Below, piece after piece: positions 39,542-49,339 of a DNA stretch of 64,000 bases. A program made the translations under genes and the position numbers. The stretch comes from Aerophototrophica crusticola (GTDB lineage Bacteria; Pseudomonadota; Alphaproteobacteria; Azospirillales; Azospirillaceae), in the NCBI GenBank assembly GCA_001939945.1, contig MOEB01000002.1, forward strand, positions 62,001-126,000, read 5' to 3'. The notes beneath the pieces were generated by a model. That model did not search any database and was not told the DNA's origin. It worked only from the letters and a program-made list of their open reading frames with translations. Position 1 is the stretch's first letter. Every line of letters begins with the position of its first letter.

Positions 39542-40735
39542 ATGATCCAGACCTTCGCCGATGCCGCCGCCATGGTAGCAGCCCTGAAACCGGAAGAGCC
39601 GGTCTATTGCTACCGCCCGCATGAGCTGACCCGCCGTGCCCGCGCCTTCGTGGACAGCTTCCCGGGTGAGGTGCTGTACGCCGTCAAATGCAACCCGGAA
39701 CCCCTGGTCGTCCGCGCCCTGTGGGAGGGCGGCATCCGCCACTTCGACACCGCGAGCCTGCCGGAGATCGCGGAAGTCCGCGCCCTCTACCCCGAGGCCG
39801 GCTGCTATTACATGCACCCGGTGAAGAGCCGGGAATCGATCCGCGCCGCCTATGACCAGCACGGCATCCGCCACTACGTGGTGGACCACCCGGACGAGTT
39901 GGAGAAGCTGTCCGACTGCACCGGCCGCGCTGGGGACGTGGTGGTGATGGTGCGCCTCGCCACCGCCCGCGGCGCCGCCGTCTATGATTTGGGCGGGAAG
40001 TTCGGTTGCACGGTGGAGCAGGGGGCCGCCCTGCTGTCCGCCGCCAAGGACCGGGGCCTGCGGGCCGGCGTCTGCTTCCATGTGGGCAGCCAGTGCCTGA
40101 CCCCCACCAGCTACCTGGCCGCCCTGAAGCTGGTGCGCCAGTGCCTGGATATGGCGGGGGTGGAGCCGGCGGTGATCGACGTGGGCGGCGGCTTCCCCAC
40201 GGAGTATGTCGGTTCCGACGCCCCGCCATTGGGCGACTTCATGGAGGCGATCCGCCAGGGGCTGAACGGCATCCGGCGCCCCGCCGACTGCTGCATCTGG
40301 TGCGAGCCCGGCCGGGGCATGGTGGCGTCCGGCGCCAGCCTGGTGGTGCGGGTGGAGATGCGCCGGGATGGCTTCCTGTACCTGAACGACGGGGTCTACG
40401 GCTCCCTCTGCGACCTGAAGTTCCCGGGCATCCACCTGCCCATGCGTGTGGTCCGGCCCGGCGGCCAGCCCAGCGCGGAGCTGGCCCCCTTCGGCCTGTT
40501 CGGCCCCACATGCGACTGCTACGACCAACTCCCCGGCCCCTACATGCTGCCGGCGGACGTGCGGGAGGGGGACTGGATCGAGATTGGCCAGGCCGGCGCC
40601 TACACCACCGCCACCCGCACCCGCTTCAACGGCTTCTTCGCCGGCCATGCGGTCATCGTGCAGGACGAGCCCTTCCTCCCCACCGCCCCCATGCGCCCCA
40701 ACGAGGCCGCCCGCCTAGCCGCGGCGGCGGAGTAG
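39542..40735 (+). CDS. Type III PLP-dependent ornithine/diamino-acid decarboxylase
   Basis: This 397-residue decarboxylase has PLP Lys49 in VLYAVKCNPEPLVV. It also has RLATARGAAVYDLGGKFGC, FHVGSQCLTPTSY, GGGFPTEY and EPGRGMVASGASLVV. A catalytic Cys (324) lies in GPTCDCYDQLPG. These match the alphaproteobacterial SpeF/ornithine decarboxylase group of fold type III, which may also act on lysine. It makes putrescine from ornithine in the cytoplasm. The ATG at 39542 follows a long leader. Together with the PLP protein at 35014 this gives two alanine-racemase-fold decarboxylase-like proteins within 6 kb. Confidence 0.88.
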   Translation: MIQTFADAAAMVAALKPEEPVYCYRPHELTRRARAFVDSFPGEVLYAVKCNPEPLVVRALWEGGIRHFDTASLPEIAEVRALYPEAGCYYMHPVKSRESIRAAYDQHGIRHYVVDHPDELEKLSDCTGRAGDVVVMVRLATARGAAVYDLGGKFGCTVEQGAALLSAAKDRGLRAGVCFHVGSQCLTPTSYLAALKLVRQCLDMAGVEPAVIDVGGGFPTEYVGSDAPPLGDFMEAIRQGLNGIRRPADCCIWCEPGRGMVASGASLVVRVEMRRDGFLYLNDGVYGSLCDLKFPGIHLPMRVVRPGGQPSAELAPFGLFGPTCDCYDQLPGPYMLPADVREGDWIEIGQAGAYTTATRTRFNGFFAGHAVIVQDEPFLPTAPMRPNEAARLAAAAE

Positions 40736-40813
40736 GGCAGCCGGGGACCTTTCCGCTCCCGCCTCGCCATGCTATCGAACCCTCTGGGTGAACGGTTCGC
40801 TTAGGGGGACGTG

Positions 40814-41668
40814 ATGGTGGATTTTGCGGAGAAGTCGTTCCTGGGCCTGTCGGGGACGGGGTTCCACAAGGTCGCCTACACGGAATGGGGCAGCGGCCCC
40901 CGCACCATCGTCTGCGTGCATGGGCTGACCCGCAACGGCCGCGACTTCGACGTGCTGGCCCGCGACCTGGCGGAGAGCCTGGATGCCCGCGTGGTCTGCC
41001 CGGATGTGGTGGGCCGGGGCAAGTCCGGTTGGCTGCGCAACCCGGATCTCTATGGCTATCCCCAGTACCTCGCCGACATGGCCGCGCTGATCGCCCGGCT
41101 GGACGTGGAGACGGTGGAGTGGGTTGGCACCAGCATGGGCGGGCTGATCGGCATGCTGCTGGCAGCGCAGGCCGACAGCCCGGTCACCAAGCTGGTCATC
41201 AACGACGTGGGCCCCTTCATCCCCCAGGCCGCGCTCCAGCGCATCGGCGACTATGTGGGCAAGGACCCGATCTTCGAGGACGTGGCCTCCGTGGAAGGTT
41301 ACTTCCGGGAGGTCTATGCCGGCTTCGGCCGCCTGACGGATGAGCAGTGGCGGCACCTGGGGGAACATGGCTACCGCACCCGCGATGATGGACGGCTCGG
41401 CCTCGCCTACGACCCCGGCATTGCCAAGGCCTTCACCTCGGCTGCGATCACCGATGTGGATCTCTGGCCCGTCTGGAGCATGATCCGCTGCCCCACCATG
41501 GTCATCCGCGGCGCCGAGTCCGACCTGCTGGAGCCGGAGACGGTGAAGCGGATGCAGGAGACCGGACCAAGGGCCAAGGCGGTTGAGGTGCCGGATGCCG
41601 CCCACGCCCCGGCCCTGATGGACCCGTCCCAGGTGGCGCTGGTCCGCGGGTTCCTGGCGGATGCCTGA
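40814..41668 (+). CDS. Alpha/beta hydrolase
   Basis: This 284-residue enzyme has an oxyanion-hole region (TIVCVHGLTRNGRDF) and a nucleophile Ser in WVGTSMGGLIGMLLA. An Asp in VIRGAESDLLEPE and a His in VPDAAHAPALM complete the triad. It resembles the haloalkane dehalogenase/epoxide hydrolase-like esterase group, and the substrate is unknown. A GTG three bases upstream is possible, but the ATG with AGGGGG is favoured. Its end overlaps the next gene by eight bases, so the two hydrolases are likely co-translated. Confidence 0.88.
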   Translation: MVDFAEKSFLGLSGTGFHKVAYTEWGSGPRTIVCVHGLTRNGRDFDVLARDLAESLDARVVCPDVVGRGKSGWLRNPDLYGYPQYLADMAALIARLDVETVEWVGTSMGGLIGMLLAAQADSPVTKLVINDVGPFIPQAALQRIGDYVGKDPIFEDVASVEGYFREVYAGFGRLTDEQWRHLGEHGYRTRDDGRLGLAYDPGIAKAFTSAAITDVDLWPVWSMIRCPTMVIRGAESDLLEPETVKRMQETGPRAKAVEVPDAAHAPALMDPSQVALVRGFLADA

Positions 41669-42635
41669 GGGCAAGCTGCCGGGCCTGGAGCCGTTCCGGG
41701 AACGCTGGCCCTGGAAGGGGCCGCACCTGCAGACCGTCCGCAACACCATTGTCCGTCCGGCCTTCGATCTGGGCCCGGCGGAGTTGCTGCGCTTTCCCAT
41801 GGCGGACGGCAGTGGCGACGTGCTGCTGGGCGCCCTGAACCGGGGGACGGGGGACAAGCCCCTGGCCGTGCTGGTCCACGGCCTGACCGGCTGCCAGGAC
41901 AGCTATTACGTCCTCGCCACGGCGAAGGCCTTGCAGGGCCGCGGGCATCCCGTCCTGCGCCTGAACCTGCGCGGCGCTGGCCCCAGCGCGGGGAGTTGCC
42001 GCCAGCGCTACCATGCCGGCCGCACCCAGGACATCCGTGCCGTCCTCAGTCAGCTCCCGCCCGACCTGGCGGGGCAAGGGCTGGTCCTGGTCGGTTACTC
42101 CCTGGGCGGCAACGCGGTACTGAAGTTCTTGGGCGAGGGGGATTTCCCCGTGCCGGTACGGGCCGGGTGCGCCGTCTCCGCCCCTATCGACCTTGCTTCT
42201 TCCTCCCGCCGGTTCCTGGCGCCGGACAACCGCGCCTATCACAAGTGGCTGTTGGGCAAGATGAAGGCGGAGATGCAGGCCGGCGCCGGGCTGCTGGAAG
42301 ACCGCTGGGTGCGGGCCGCCGCCACCGCGCAGTCCGTCTGGCAATTCGACGACACCATCGTCGGCCCCTGGAATGGCTGGGGCGGGGCGGAGCAGTATTA
42401 CCGGGTCAACAGCGCCATCGGCTTCCTGCTCGGCATCGCTGTGCCCACCCTGCTGGTCCACGCGCTGGACGATCCCTGGATTCCTGGCGACCCGTACCTG
42501 TCCTTTCCCTGGCACGCCCACCCGAACCTGGTCCCGCTGCTGCCCACCCGCGGCGGGCATGTGGGCTTCCATGGCAGGGGCGGGGTCTGGCATGACCGGG
42601 CGCTCCTGGCTTTCCTGGATAATGTGGGCGCTTAA
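41661..42635 (+). CDS. YheT-like alpha/beta hydrolase
   Basis: This 324-residue hydrolase begins PWKGPHLQTVRNTI, the usual start of YheT/COG0429 proteins. VLVHGLTGCQDSYYVLATAK and LRLNLRGAGPSAGSC follow. The nucleophile Ser lies in LVLVGYSLGGNAVLKFLGE, and RGGHVGFHG holds the His. E. coli YheT has no firmly known substrate, and eukaryotic relatives (ABHD1/3) act on lipids. The start overlaps the preceding hydrolase by eight bases. Confidence 0.92.
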   Translation: MPEGKLPGLEPFRERWPWKGPHLQTVRNTIVRPAFDLGPAELLRFPMADGSGDVLLGALNRGTGDKPLAVLVHGLTGCQDSYYVLATAKALQGRGHPVLRLNLRGAGPSAGSCRQRYHAGRTQDIRAVLSQLPPDLAGQGLVLVGYSLGGNAVLKFLGEGDFPVPVRAGCAVSAPIDLASSSRRFLAPDNRAYHKWLLGKMKAEMQAGAGLLEDRWVRAAATAQSVWQFDDTIVGPWNGWGGAEQYYRVNSAIGFLLGIAVPTLLVHALDDPWIPGDPYLSFPWHAHPNLVPLLPTRGGHVGFHGRGGVWHDRALLAFLDNVGA

Positions 42636-42700
42636 TCTGAACGCGATTCGCGTGTAGAATCCGTTATCCAGGTTCAACCCATCGGCACGGGGTGGCTCTC

Positions 42701-43336
42701 ATGGCGCGCTGGATGGTGCCGCTCTTGCTGGCAGGGTTGCTGGGGTCGGGCGCGACCCTGGCCCAGGAAAGCCCTGCCACCCCGCCCGAACCACCGAAGG
42801 AACCGGCCAGCGCCGAGCTGGCGCAGTTCCTGGCCCGCACGCCTGTCACCCTCATGGACTGGGGCATGCTGCGGCTGGAACGGGACCTGTCCTACGCGGC
42901 GCGGAGCCTGTCCTTGGATAGGGGCCGTGACGGGCCCGCCAAGGTGGGCGCCCATTACCGGTTCGGTGACCGGCGGGTGGTGGCCTATCTCTCCCTCGCC
43001 ACCCCCGCCAAGTCACGGACGGAGGTACAGTGCCGGGAGTTGTTCGCGGCGGTGAAGGAGCAGCTCCTGACCGGCACGCCGGGGGCGGAGTGGTACCTGC
43101 GACGCCTGTTCAACAGCGACATCCGCCGCGACGCCAACACGCCGGAGCCTTTCGGCAGCCTGGTCCTGGACATGGTGCTGCTGGAGGTGACGCTGCGCCC
43201 ACCGGCGTCGGAGGCCTTCGACGCCGGTGCGGGCCGTATCGCCTGTGCCGGTCGGCTGGATGCGACGACGGCCTATATCGTGCCGCCGCCCGCACCCCCG
43301 GCCACCCAGACCCCGCCGGTGAAGTCGGCCGGCTGA
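42701..43336 (+). CDS. Exported protein of unknown function
   Basis: I do not recognise this 211-residue protein. It has a signal peptide (MARWMVPLLLAGLLGSGATL, cleaved near LAQE) and a proline-rich linker. A central domain follows with TPVTLMDWGMLRLERDLSYA and HYRFGDRRVVAYLSLA, then QCRELFAAVKEQLL. It ends in a Pro/Ala-rich tail. A GTG nine bases upstream is a possible alternative start. Its stop codon lies in a small hairpin (GGCTGA/TCAGCC, 43331-43346) that also holds the stop of the convergent hemB. Confidence 0.7.
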   Translation: MARWMVPLLLAGLLGSGATLAQESPATPPEPPKEPASAELAQFLARTPVTLMDWGMLRLERDLSYAARSLSLDRGRDGPAKVGAHYRFGDRRVVAYLSLATPAKSRTEVQCRELFAAVKEQLLTGTPGAEWYLRRLFNSDIRRDANTPEPFGSLVLDMVLLEVTLRPPASEAFDAGAGRIACAGRLDATTAYIVPPPAPPATQTPPVKSAG

Positions 43337-43340
43337 GCCG

Positions 43341-44489
<1,149 letters not shown>

Positions 44490-44526
44490 CTACGCTGACA
44501 CACCAATTCCCGGATGGCACCGCCCC

Positions 44527-45177
44527 ATGTCCACCGATCTCAGTCTCGCCGAGTTCCTGGCGCTCAACCAGTATTGGGAGTGGGATGATTGCTACATCCG
44601 CCTCGACCAGATCACCCTCGGCTCCGATTGGGAAGCGCGCCTGCAGATGCAATCCACCCCCTGGTGGAGGGAGGGCGCCAACCCGGATCAAGTTGGCGTA
44701 TTCGGGGTCGTATTGCGTGGCATCGTGGATTGCCAGCTACCACTCGGCTTCTGGTTCGGCGATTTGGCTGTCTGGCATCTTGGCTTGCAGGGGTCCGGTC
44801 ATGCCGTCATGGAGCATGGCCCGGCCGGGGTGATCTATGGCGCATCGCCATTGCCTGACCCGGACCAGTTTTTTGCCGAGTTCACCGACCTCCTTATCAG
44901 CCTGAATGCCCAGCAGGGACCACTGGACTACCTGCGGCGTGGCACTGTCGCCGAGTTCAGGAGCGTGGTCTCCTCACCGGGTTACATGCTCATGGAAGCT
45001 CCCTCGCCTGTCATCCAGGCCACGCGCCCGATGCTGGAGGCACGATCCGTCCGATACTCCTGCCTGCCGCAGGCGGGAAAGGATCGGGACGGGACCGTTG
45101 GCCGTCCGTTGATCGAAGTCGAAATCAATGACGGCTGGGTCCTTTGCCAGGAGGCCCGCGTGACACTCGCCGGATAG
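44527..45177 (+). CDS. Protein of unknown function
   Basis: This 216-residue protein is not recognised. It begins MSTDLSLAEFLALNQYWEWD and is rich in Trp, with repeated short strands (GVFGVVLRGIVDCQLPLGFW, DLAVWHLGLQGSGH). It has no signal peptide or membrane span. Its third-codon GC is lower than that of neighbours, with many A/T-ending codons in the first third, so it may have been acquired. The ATG at 44527 was chosen; an open frame from 44110 is antisense to hemB. It is convergent with the phosphoesterase gene. Confidence 0.65.
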   Translation: MSTDLSLAEFLALNQYWEWDDCYIRLDQITLGSDWEARLQMQSTPWWREGANPDQVGVFGVVLRGIVDCQLPLGFWFGDLAVWHLGLQGSGHAVMEHGPAGVIYGASPLPDPDQFFAEFTDLLISLNAQQGPLDYLRRGTVAEFRSVVSSPGYMLMEAPSPVIQATRPMLEARSVRYSCLPQAGKDRDGTVGRPLIEVEINDGWVLCQEARVTLAG

Positions 45178-45182
45178 GCGCG

Positions 45183-46043
45183 CTACCCGTGCCGCGCCAT
45201 GGCCGCGTCGGCGGCGTCCAATCCCGTGTCTTCCGCCAGCTTGACCCACCGCTCGCCCCGCTTCTCCCACCGGGTCTCCAGCCCCGCCACGAAACCGGCC
45301 CCCTCCCAGGCATGGACGCGCAGGGTGACGAAGGGTGGGTCAAGCTCGATGCGGTTGTAGGCGTTGGGCTCGTTGCGCAACCGCGTGCTGGTGGCGGTGG
45401 ATGCCTGTGCCACCAGGATGCTGCGGCGGACATGGGCATGGCGGGTCATCACGTCGCCGGCATAGGCCTTGTGCAGATGGCCGGCCAGAAGCAGGTCCAC
45501 CCCGGCGGATTCCAGGACCGACACTGCCTGCCGCGCCCGGCCCACCAGCCGCTCCCCGGGCTTGTCCGGCGGCGGCAGGAAGGGGTGGTGGGTGAAGACC
45601 ACCTTGAACACCTCCGGCCCCAGCCCGGCGAAGCAATCCCGCACCCGCTTCATCTGCCGCCGGTTCACGCGCCCCTCGGCGAAGTCCAGGATCAGCGACC
45701 GGGCCGTGTTCAGCCCCAGCACCGCGACGTCGCCCACCTGATGGAACGGGTTCAGGTCGCGGCTGATGTAATGCCGGTAGTGCCGCAGCGGGTCGCTGAA
45801 CCGGGCCAGCAGGTTGTAGACCGGCAGGTCATGGTTGCCCGGCACCACCATGTAGGGCACGGGCAGGGCGTCCAGGAACTCCCGTGCGGCCTTGAACTGG
45901 CTGGGCCGGGCCCGCTGGGTCAGGTCGCCGCTGACCACCACCATCGACGGCGGGTCCCGGCCGATGTCGCCCAGCAGGCCGTCCACCACACGCTGGTCGG
46001 TTCGGCCGAAATGCAGGTCGGAGATGTGGAGCAGGCTGGGCAT
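45183..46043 (-). CDS. Calcineurin-like metallophosphoesterase
   Basis: This 286-residue protein has all metal-binding motifs: HISDLHFG, VVSGDLTQRA, VPGNHDLPVY, THHPFLPPP and LLAGHLHKAY. It belongs to the cyclic-AMP phosphodiesterase/CpdA-like or lipid pyrophosphatase-like group, and the substrate is unknown. Its ATG shares one base with the stop of the diacylglycerol kinase gene (TGATG), so the two are translationally coupled. The pairing suggests a phospholipid-linked role. Confidence 0.9.
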   Translation of the reverse strand: MPSLLHISDLHFGRTDQRVVDGLLGDIGRDPPSMVVVSGDLTQRARPSQFKAAREFLDALPVPYMVVPGNHDLPVYNLLARFSDPLRHYRHYISRDLNPFHQVGDVAVLGLNTARSLILDFAEGRVNRRQMKRVRDCFAGLGPEVFKVVFTHHPFLPPPDKPGERLVGRARQAVSVLESAGVDLLLAGHLHKAYAGDVMTRHAHVRRSILVAQASTATSTRLRNEPNAYNRIELDPPFVTLRVHAWEGAGFVAGLETRWEKRGERWVKLAEDTGLDAADAAMARHG

Positions 46044-46984
46044 CAGGCACTGGTCCTCATGGCGGCGGGATCCTCGCTTTCGGATTCTTCCCGCCGCGGC
46101 CGCCAGACCATCAGCCCGCCCGGCACGATACGGTAGCGCAGCGGAGTCAGCATCCAGTGGACCTCCCCGTCGTTGGCGACGCGCAGGGTGCGGCGGCGGG
46201 AATGCACCGTCACCTCCCGCAGCCGGTACACGTCCAGCTGCGGGTCGGCGCCCCAGCGCCCGGCCAGGATGCGGCCGAACAGGCGCAGGAACTGCAGCCG
46301 GTTCTGGTGCTTGCCCACATAGATGCCCAGCACCCCCTGGTTCAGGCTGGACCGGGCGGGGATGGGGCCCATCCCCTCGTCATAGGCGTTGTTGGCCACG
46401 GCCAGCATGGGTGTCAGCAGGCGCTTGGTGCCTTCCTCCGTCTCCAGCACCACCTCCAGCTTCGGGTAGTCCACCAGCGTCTTCAGGAAGGCCAGGGTCA
46501 TGGCCGGCCATTTGCTGATGCCCTGCATGCCGCGATGGTGCTCCCGCACCTGCACCATCCGGGGATAAAGGCCGAGGACGGAGTTGTTCAGGAAAGGCCG
46601 CCCGTTCACCTCGGCCATGTCCATGGGTTCCACCACCCCGTCCGCCAGGGCCTCGATGGCGCCCTTCAGCTCCAGCGGCAGGCCCAGGTCGCGGGCCAGC
46701 AGGTTCATGGTGCCCAGCGGCAGCACGCCCAGCGCCTTTCCGGTGCCGGCCAGGATATGCGCGGCGGTGGCGATGGTGCCGTCGCCACCGCCCACGACAA
46801 CCACCTCCGCGTCGCTTTCCACCGCCCGCCGGATCGCTGCGGCGATGTCATGGCCCGGCGCCATGGCGCATTGCACGTGGTGGCCGGCCGCCTGGAAGGC
46901 GTGCTCGACCTCGGCCACCGCCTCGTCTGGCGACCGCCCCAGGAGGGAACCCGCCCCGCTGTTCAGCACGACGCTGAGCCTCAT
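46043..46984 (-). CDS. Diacylglycerol kinase-family lipid kinase
   Basis: This 313-residue protein has the kinase motif VVVGGGDGTIATAAHILAGT and then LPLGTMNLLARDLGLPLE, the DAGK catalytic signature. The C-terminal half includes MLAVANNAYDEGMGPIPA. It belongs to the soluble YegS/DgkB group, which phosphorylates diacylglycerol or related lipids. GGAGGG before the ATG at 46982-46984 decides the start; a longer frame is not used. It is coupled to the metallophosphoesterase gene downstream, so a kinase-phosphatase pair acting on lipid headgroups is plausible. Confidence 0.88.
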   Translation of the reverse strand: MRLSVVLNSGAGSLLGRSPDEAVAEVEHAFQAAGHHVQCAMAPGHDIAAAIRRAVESDAEVVVVGGGDGTIATAAHILAGTGKALGVLPLGTMNLLARDLGLPLELKGAIEALADGVVEPMDMAEVNGRPFLNNSVLGLYPRMVQVREHHRGMQGISKWPAMTLAFLKTLVDYPKLEVVLETEEGTKRLLTPMLAVANNAYDEGMGPIPARSSLNQGVLGIYVGKHQNRLQFLRLFGRILAGRWGADPQLDVYRLREVTVHSRRRTLRVANDGEVHWMLTPLRYRIVPGGLMVWRPRREESESEDPAAMRTSA

Positions 46985-47109
46985 CGGCCCGCCCTCCGGT
47001 CGCTTCATGGCAAGTGGCTGGACAACGGTCGCCGGGGGGTGGCGGTTCCGGCGGCATCCGGGCGCTTCCCTCACCCGAAGGGTTACGCCTTGCAAGGGTG
47101 GTGGGCGCA

Positions 47110-47137
47110 TTGACAGGGGGAGGGGCGCCACTATGAT
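47110..47137 (+). promoter_or_regulatory. Sigma-70-type promoter upstream of 3-hydroxyisobutyryl-CoA hydrolase
   Basis: TTGACA (47110-47115) and TATGAT (47132-47137), spaced by 16 bases, match the consensus at 11 of 12 positions. It lies about 190 bases before the hydrolase GTG and just ahead of the short open frame at 47185. Confidence 0.7.
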
Positions 47138-47184
47138 CCGGCCACTCCAGCAGGCCCCAATTTCGCCACAAGGCCAGACGTGCC

Positions 47185-47328
47185 ATGGACTTGCAGTTAT
47201 CCGATGACCAGCGCGCCCGCCGGTTCCCCGCAGGGTTCCTCAGGCATCATGCGCGTCATCATCGCTCGGCGCCTGTTGGGGGCAGCCTCCTGACAACCGA
47301 TCACAAGACCAAATGGGAGGGACCGTGA
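47185..47328 (+). pseudogene. 47-codon open frame, possible acyl-CoA dehydrogenase relic
   Basis: The frame starts MDLQLSDDQRARRF, resembling the N-terminus of many acyl-CoA dehydrogenases (MDFxLxxDQRA). It then changes to unrelated His/Arg-rich sequence and stops in GTGA, overlapping the GTG start of the hydrolase gene. In relatives an acyl-CoA dehydrogenase of valine breakdown often precedes this hydrolase. It may be the remnant of such a gene after a deletion, or a translated leader that couples to the hydrolase. The similarity covers only about a dozen residues. Confidence 0.4.
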
Positions 47329-48404
47329 CCCAGGACGTGACCTGTGAGGTGAAGGGCGCCATCGGCCTGATCACCCTGAACCGGCCGAAGGCGCTGAACG
47401 CCCTGACGTTGGGCATGATCGAGGTGATGGCCCCGGTTCTGAAGGATTGGGCCGCCGACGATTCCGTGCAGGCGGTGGTCATCCGCGGGGCCGGCGACCG
47501 CGCCTTCTGCGCTGGCGGTGACGTTCGCGCCGTGTGGGATGCCGGCAAGGCGATGCAGCGTGGGGAGGGGGATGGGGCCCTGACGGCCACCTTCTTCGCC
47601 GAGGAATATCGTCTGAACCGCCGGATCAAGCGCTTCCCCAAGCCTTACCTGGCCATCCTGGACGGCATCACCATGGGCGGCGGCGTGGGCCTGTCGGTGC
47701 ATGGCAGCCACCGTGTGACCACGGAAAAGACCCTGTTCGCCATGCCGGAGACGGGGATCGGTCTGTTCCCTGACGTGGGTGGGACCTATTTCCTGCCCCG
47801 CCTTCCGGGCCAGCTCGGGACCTACCTCGCCCTGACCGGCGCCCGGGTGCAGGCGGCGGACCTGCATTACATGGGCATCGGCACCGGCCACATCCCGTCC
47901 GATAAGGTAGACGCCCTGGTTGACTTGCTGGCCGGGTCCGACCTGTCCGGCGGGGACCCCCACAAGCGGGTGGACGATCTGGTCGCCACCTTCGAGGCTT
48001 CGGTTGGCGAGCCGACCCTTCCCGGCCACCGGGAAGCCATCGACCGCTGCTTCGCGGCCGGCACGGTGGAGGACATCCTCGCCGCCCTGGTCCAGGAAGG
48101 CTCGGAATGGGCGGACGCCACGGCCAAGACCATCCTGTCCATGTCCCCCACCAGCCTGAAGCTGGCCCTGGCCCAGATGCGTCGCGGGGTGGAACTGGAT
48201 TTCGATGATGCCATGCGCCTGGAGTTCCGCATGATGCAGGGTTGCATGCGCGGGCAGGACTTTTACGAGGGCATCCGCGCCGTGCTGGTGGACAAGGATC
48301 GGAACCCGAAATGGTCCCCCGCCAGCCTTGAGGAAGTCGATGCCGGAATGATCGAATCCCACTTCACCCTGCCGACGGCGGGTGAGTTGGCGTTCGAGGA
48401 TTGA
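47325..48404 (+). CDS. 3-hydroxyisobutyryl-CoA hydrolase
   Basis: This 359-residue crotonase-fold enzyme has RAFCAGGDVRAVWDAGKAMQ and GITMGGGVGLSVHGSHRVTT, which form the oxyanion hole. MPETGIGLFPDVGGTYFLPR carries the Glu/Asp residues characteristic of the hydrolase rather than enoyl-CoA hydratase. The length also fits this hydrolase and not the 260-residue hydratases. It releases 3-hydroxyisobutyrate in valine breakdown. The GTG at 47325 follows GGGAGG; an ATG at 47313 lacks a ribosome site. The start overlaps the stop of the short upstream frame. Confidence 0.9.
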   Translation: MTQDVTCEVKGAIGLITLNRPKALNALTLGMIEVMAPVLKDWAADDSVQAVVIRGAGDRAFCAGGDVRAVWDAGKAMQRGEGDGALTATFFAEEYRLNRRIKRFPKPYLAILDGITMGGGVGLSVHGSHRVTTEKTLFAMPETGIGLFPDVGGTYFLPRLPGQLGTYLALTGARVQAADLHYMGIGTGHIPSDKVDALVDLLAGSDLSGGDPHKRVDDLVATFEASVGEPTLPGHREAIDRCFAAGTVEDILAALVQEGSEWADATAKTILSMSPTSLKLALAQMRRGVELDFDDAMRLEFRMMQGCMRGQDFYEGIRAVLVDKDRNPKWSPASLEEVDAGMIESHFTLPTAGELAFED

Positions 48405-48527
48405 TGGTGACGGCCGGGGGCGGTTGGCCGCTTCCCCGGCCCGCCCGCGGCAACCTGGACATACCCGCCATCTTCAAGATGATCGGGGGCGAGTGATACG
48501 TTAATCTTATGAAGCCGGCCCCCGATC

Positions 48528-49064
48528 GTGGTAGAAACCAAGGCGGGCTTAACCGCCAAGGGCGGCCAGACAAAAAAGACGGAGACGGCGTTGCGGCAAC
48601 CCTATTACGACAGCATCCTCCTGATCGAACGGCTGCACCGGCACTTCCTGGAAGTCCTGAAGGTGGAGTTGGATCGCCTGGGCGTTCAGGACATCAACAA
48701 CGTCCAGAGCCTGATCCTCTACAATATCGGCGATGACGAGCTTACCGTGGGTGAGCTGACGGCCCGCGGCTATTACCTGGGCTCGAATGTGTCGTACAAC
48801 GTCAAGAAGATGCATGAGAACGGCTACCTGGCCCAGGAGCGGTCGGCCCACGACCGCCGGTCTGTCCGGGTGAAGCTGTCCGACAAGGGCCTGGCACTCC
48901 GGGACAAGATCAAGGACCTGTTCGCGCGCCAAGTGGAAGCGCTGGACCGCAATGGCCTGACCACCGAGGAACTGACCCGCGCCAACGAGACCATGCGCAA
49001 GCTGGAGCGTTTCTGGTCCTCGTCCCTGGATTACACGGGCTTCAGCGTCAACCCGGCCGCCTGA
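48528..49064 (+). CDS. MarR-family transcriptional regulator, LdtR-like
   Basis: This 178-residue winged-helix protein has GELTARGYYLGSNVSYNVKK as recognition helix and RSAHDRRSVRVKLSDKG as wing. The pattern matches the alphaproteobacterial LdtR group, whose characterised members control an L,D-transpeptidase gene and stress tolerance. The start is a GTG at 48528, with no ATG nearby. Ligand and targets here are unknown. The short DUF6898 gene starts three bases after its stop, so they form a small operon, an arrangement that seems conserved in relatives. Confidence 0.87.
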   Translation: MVETKAGLTAKGGQTKKTETALRQPYYDSILLIERLHRHFLEVLKVELDRLGVQDINNVQSLILYNIGDDELTVGELTARGYYLGSNVSYNVKKMHENGYLAQERSAHDRRSVRVKLSDKGLALRDKIKDLFARQVEALDRNGLTTEELTRANETMRKLERFWSSSLDYTGFSVNPAA

Positions 49065-49067
49065 GCC

Positions 49068-49259
49068 ATGGCGGAGCTGCGGGAAAGCGATGTCCTGCTG
49101 GAGTTCCGGCCTTTGGGCCAGTATGTCCGCGTCTCCGCCATCGACCCGCGCACCAATACCGAGATCGTCGTCTCCGGCCCTGCCGCGGCAGGGCAGGCCG
49201 CTCTGGCACAGCTTGCCGTCCGTCGGCTGAATTACGTGCTGAAGAAAAAGGGCGCCTGA
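49068..49259 (+). CDS. Small conserved protein (DUF6898-like)
   Basis: The 63-residue product reads LLEFRPLGQYVRVSAIDPRT followed by a small Ala-rich segment and VRRLNYVLKKKG. This matches a short alphaproteobacterial family (DUF6898) of unknown function. It is basic at the C-terminus, with no signal or membrane segment. It directly follows the LdtR-like regulator and ends before a strong bidirectional hairpin. Confidence 0.78.
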   Translation: MAELRESDVLLEFRPLGQYVRVSAIDPRTNTEIVVSGPAAAGQAALAQLAVRRLNYVLKKKGA

Positions 49260-49289
49260 GGCAAGGTGCCCGATAATCAAGGATGCGAA

Positions 49290-49317
49290 AAGGGCCGCGA
49301 CTCGCGTCGCGGCCCTT
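49290..49317. terminator. Bidirectional terminator between DUF6898 and mucR genes
   Basis: A perfect 12-bp stem (AAGGGCCGCGAC/GTCGCGGCCCTT, loop TCGC) lies between convergent genes. The minus strand continues with TTTTCGC, the plus strand with TTAAT. Confidence 0.8.
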
Positions 49318-49339
49318 AATCGTTACTTCGGCGGTCCGA

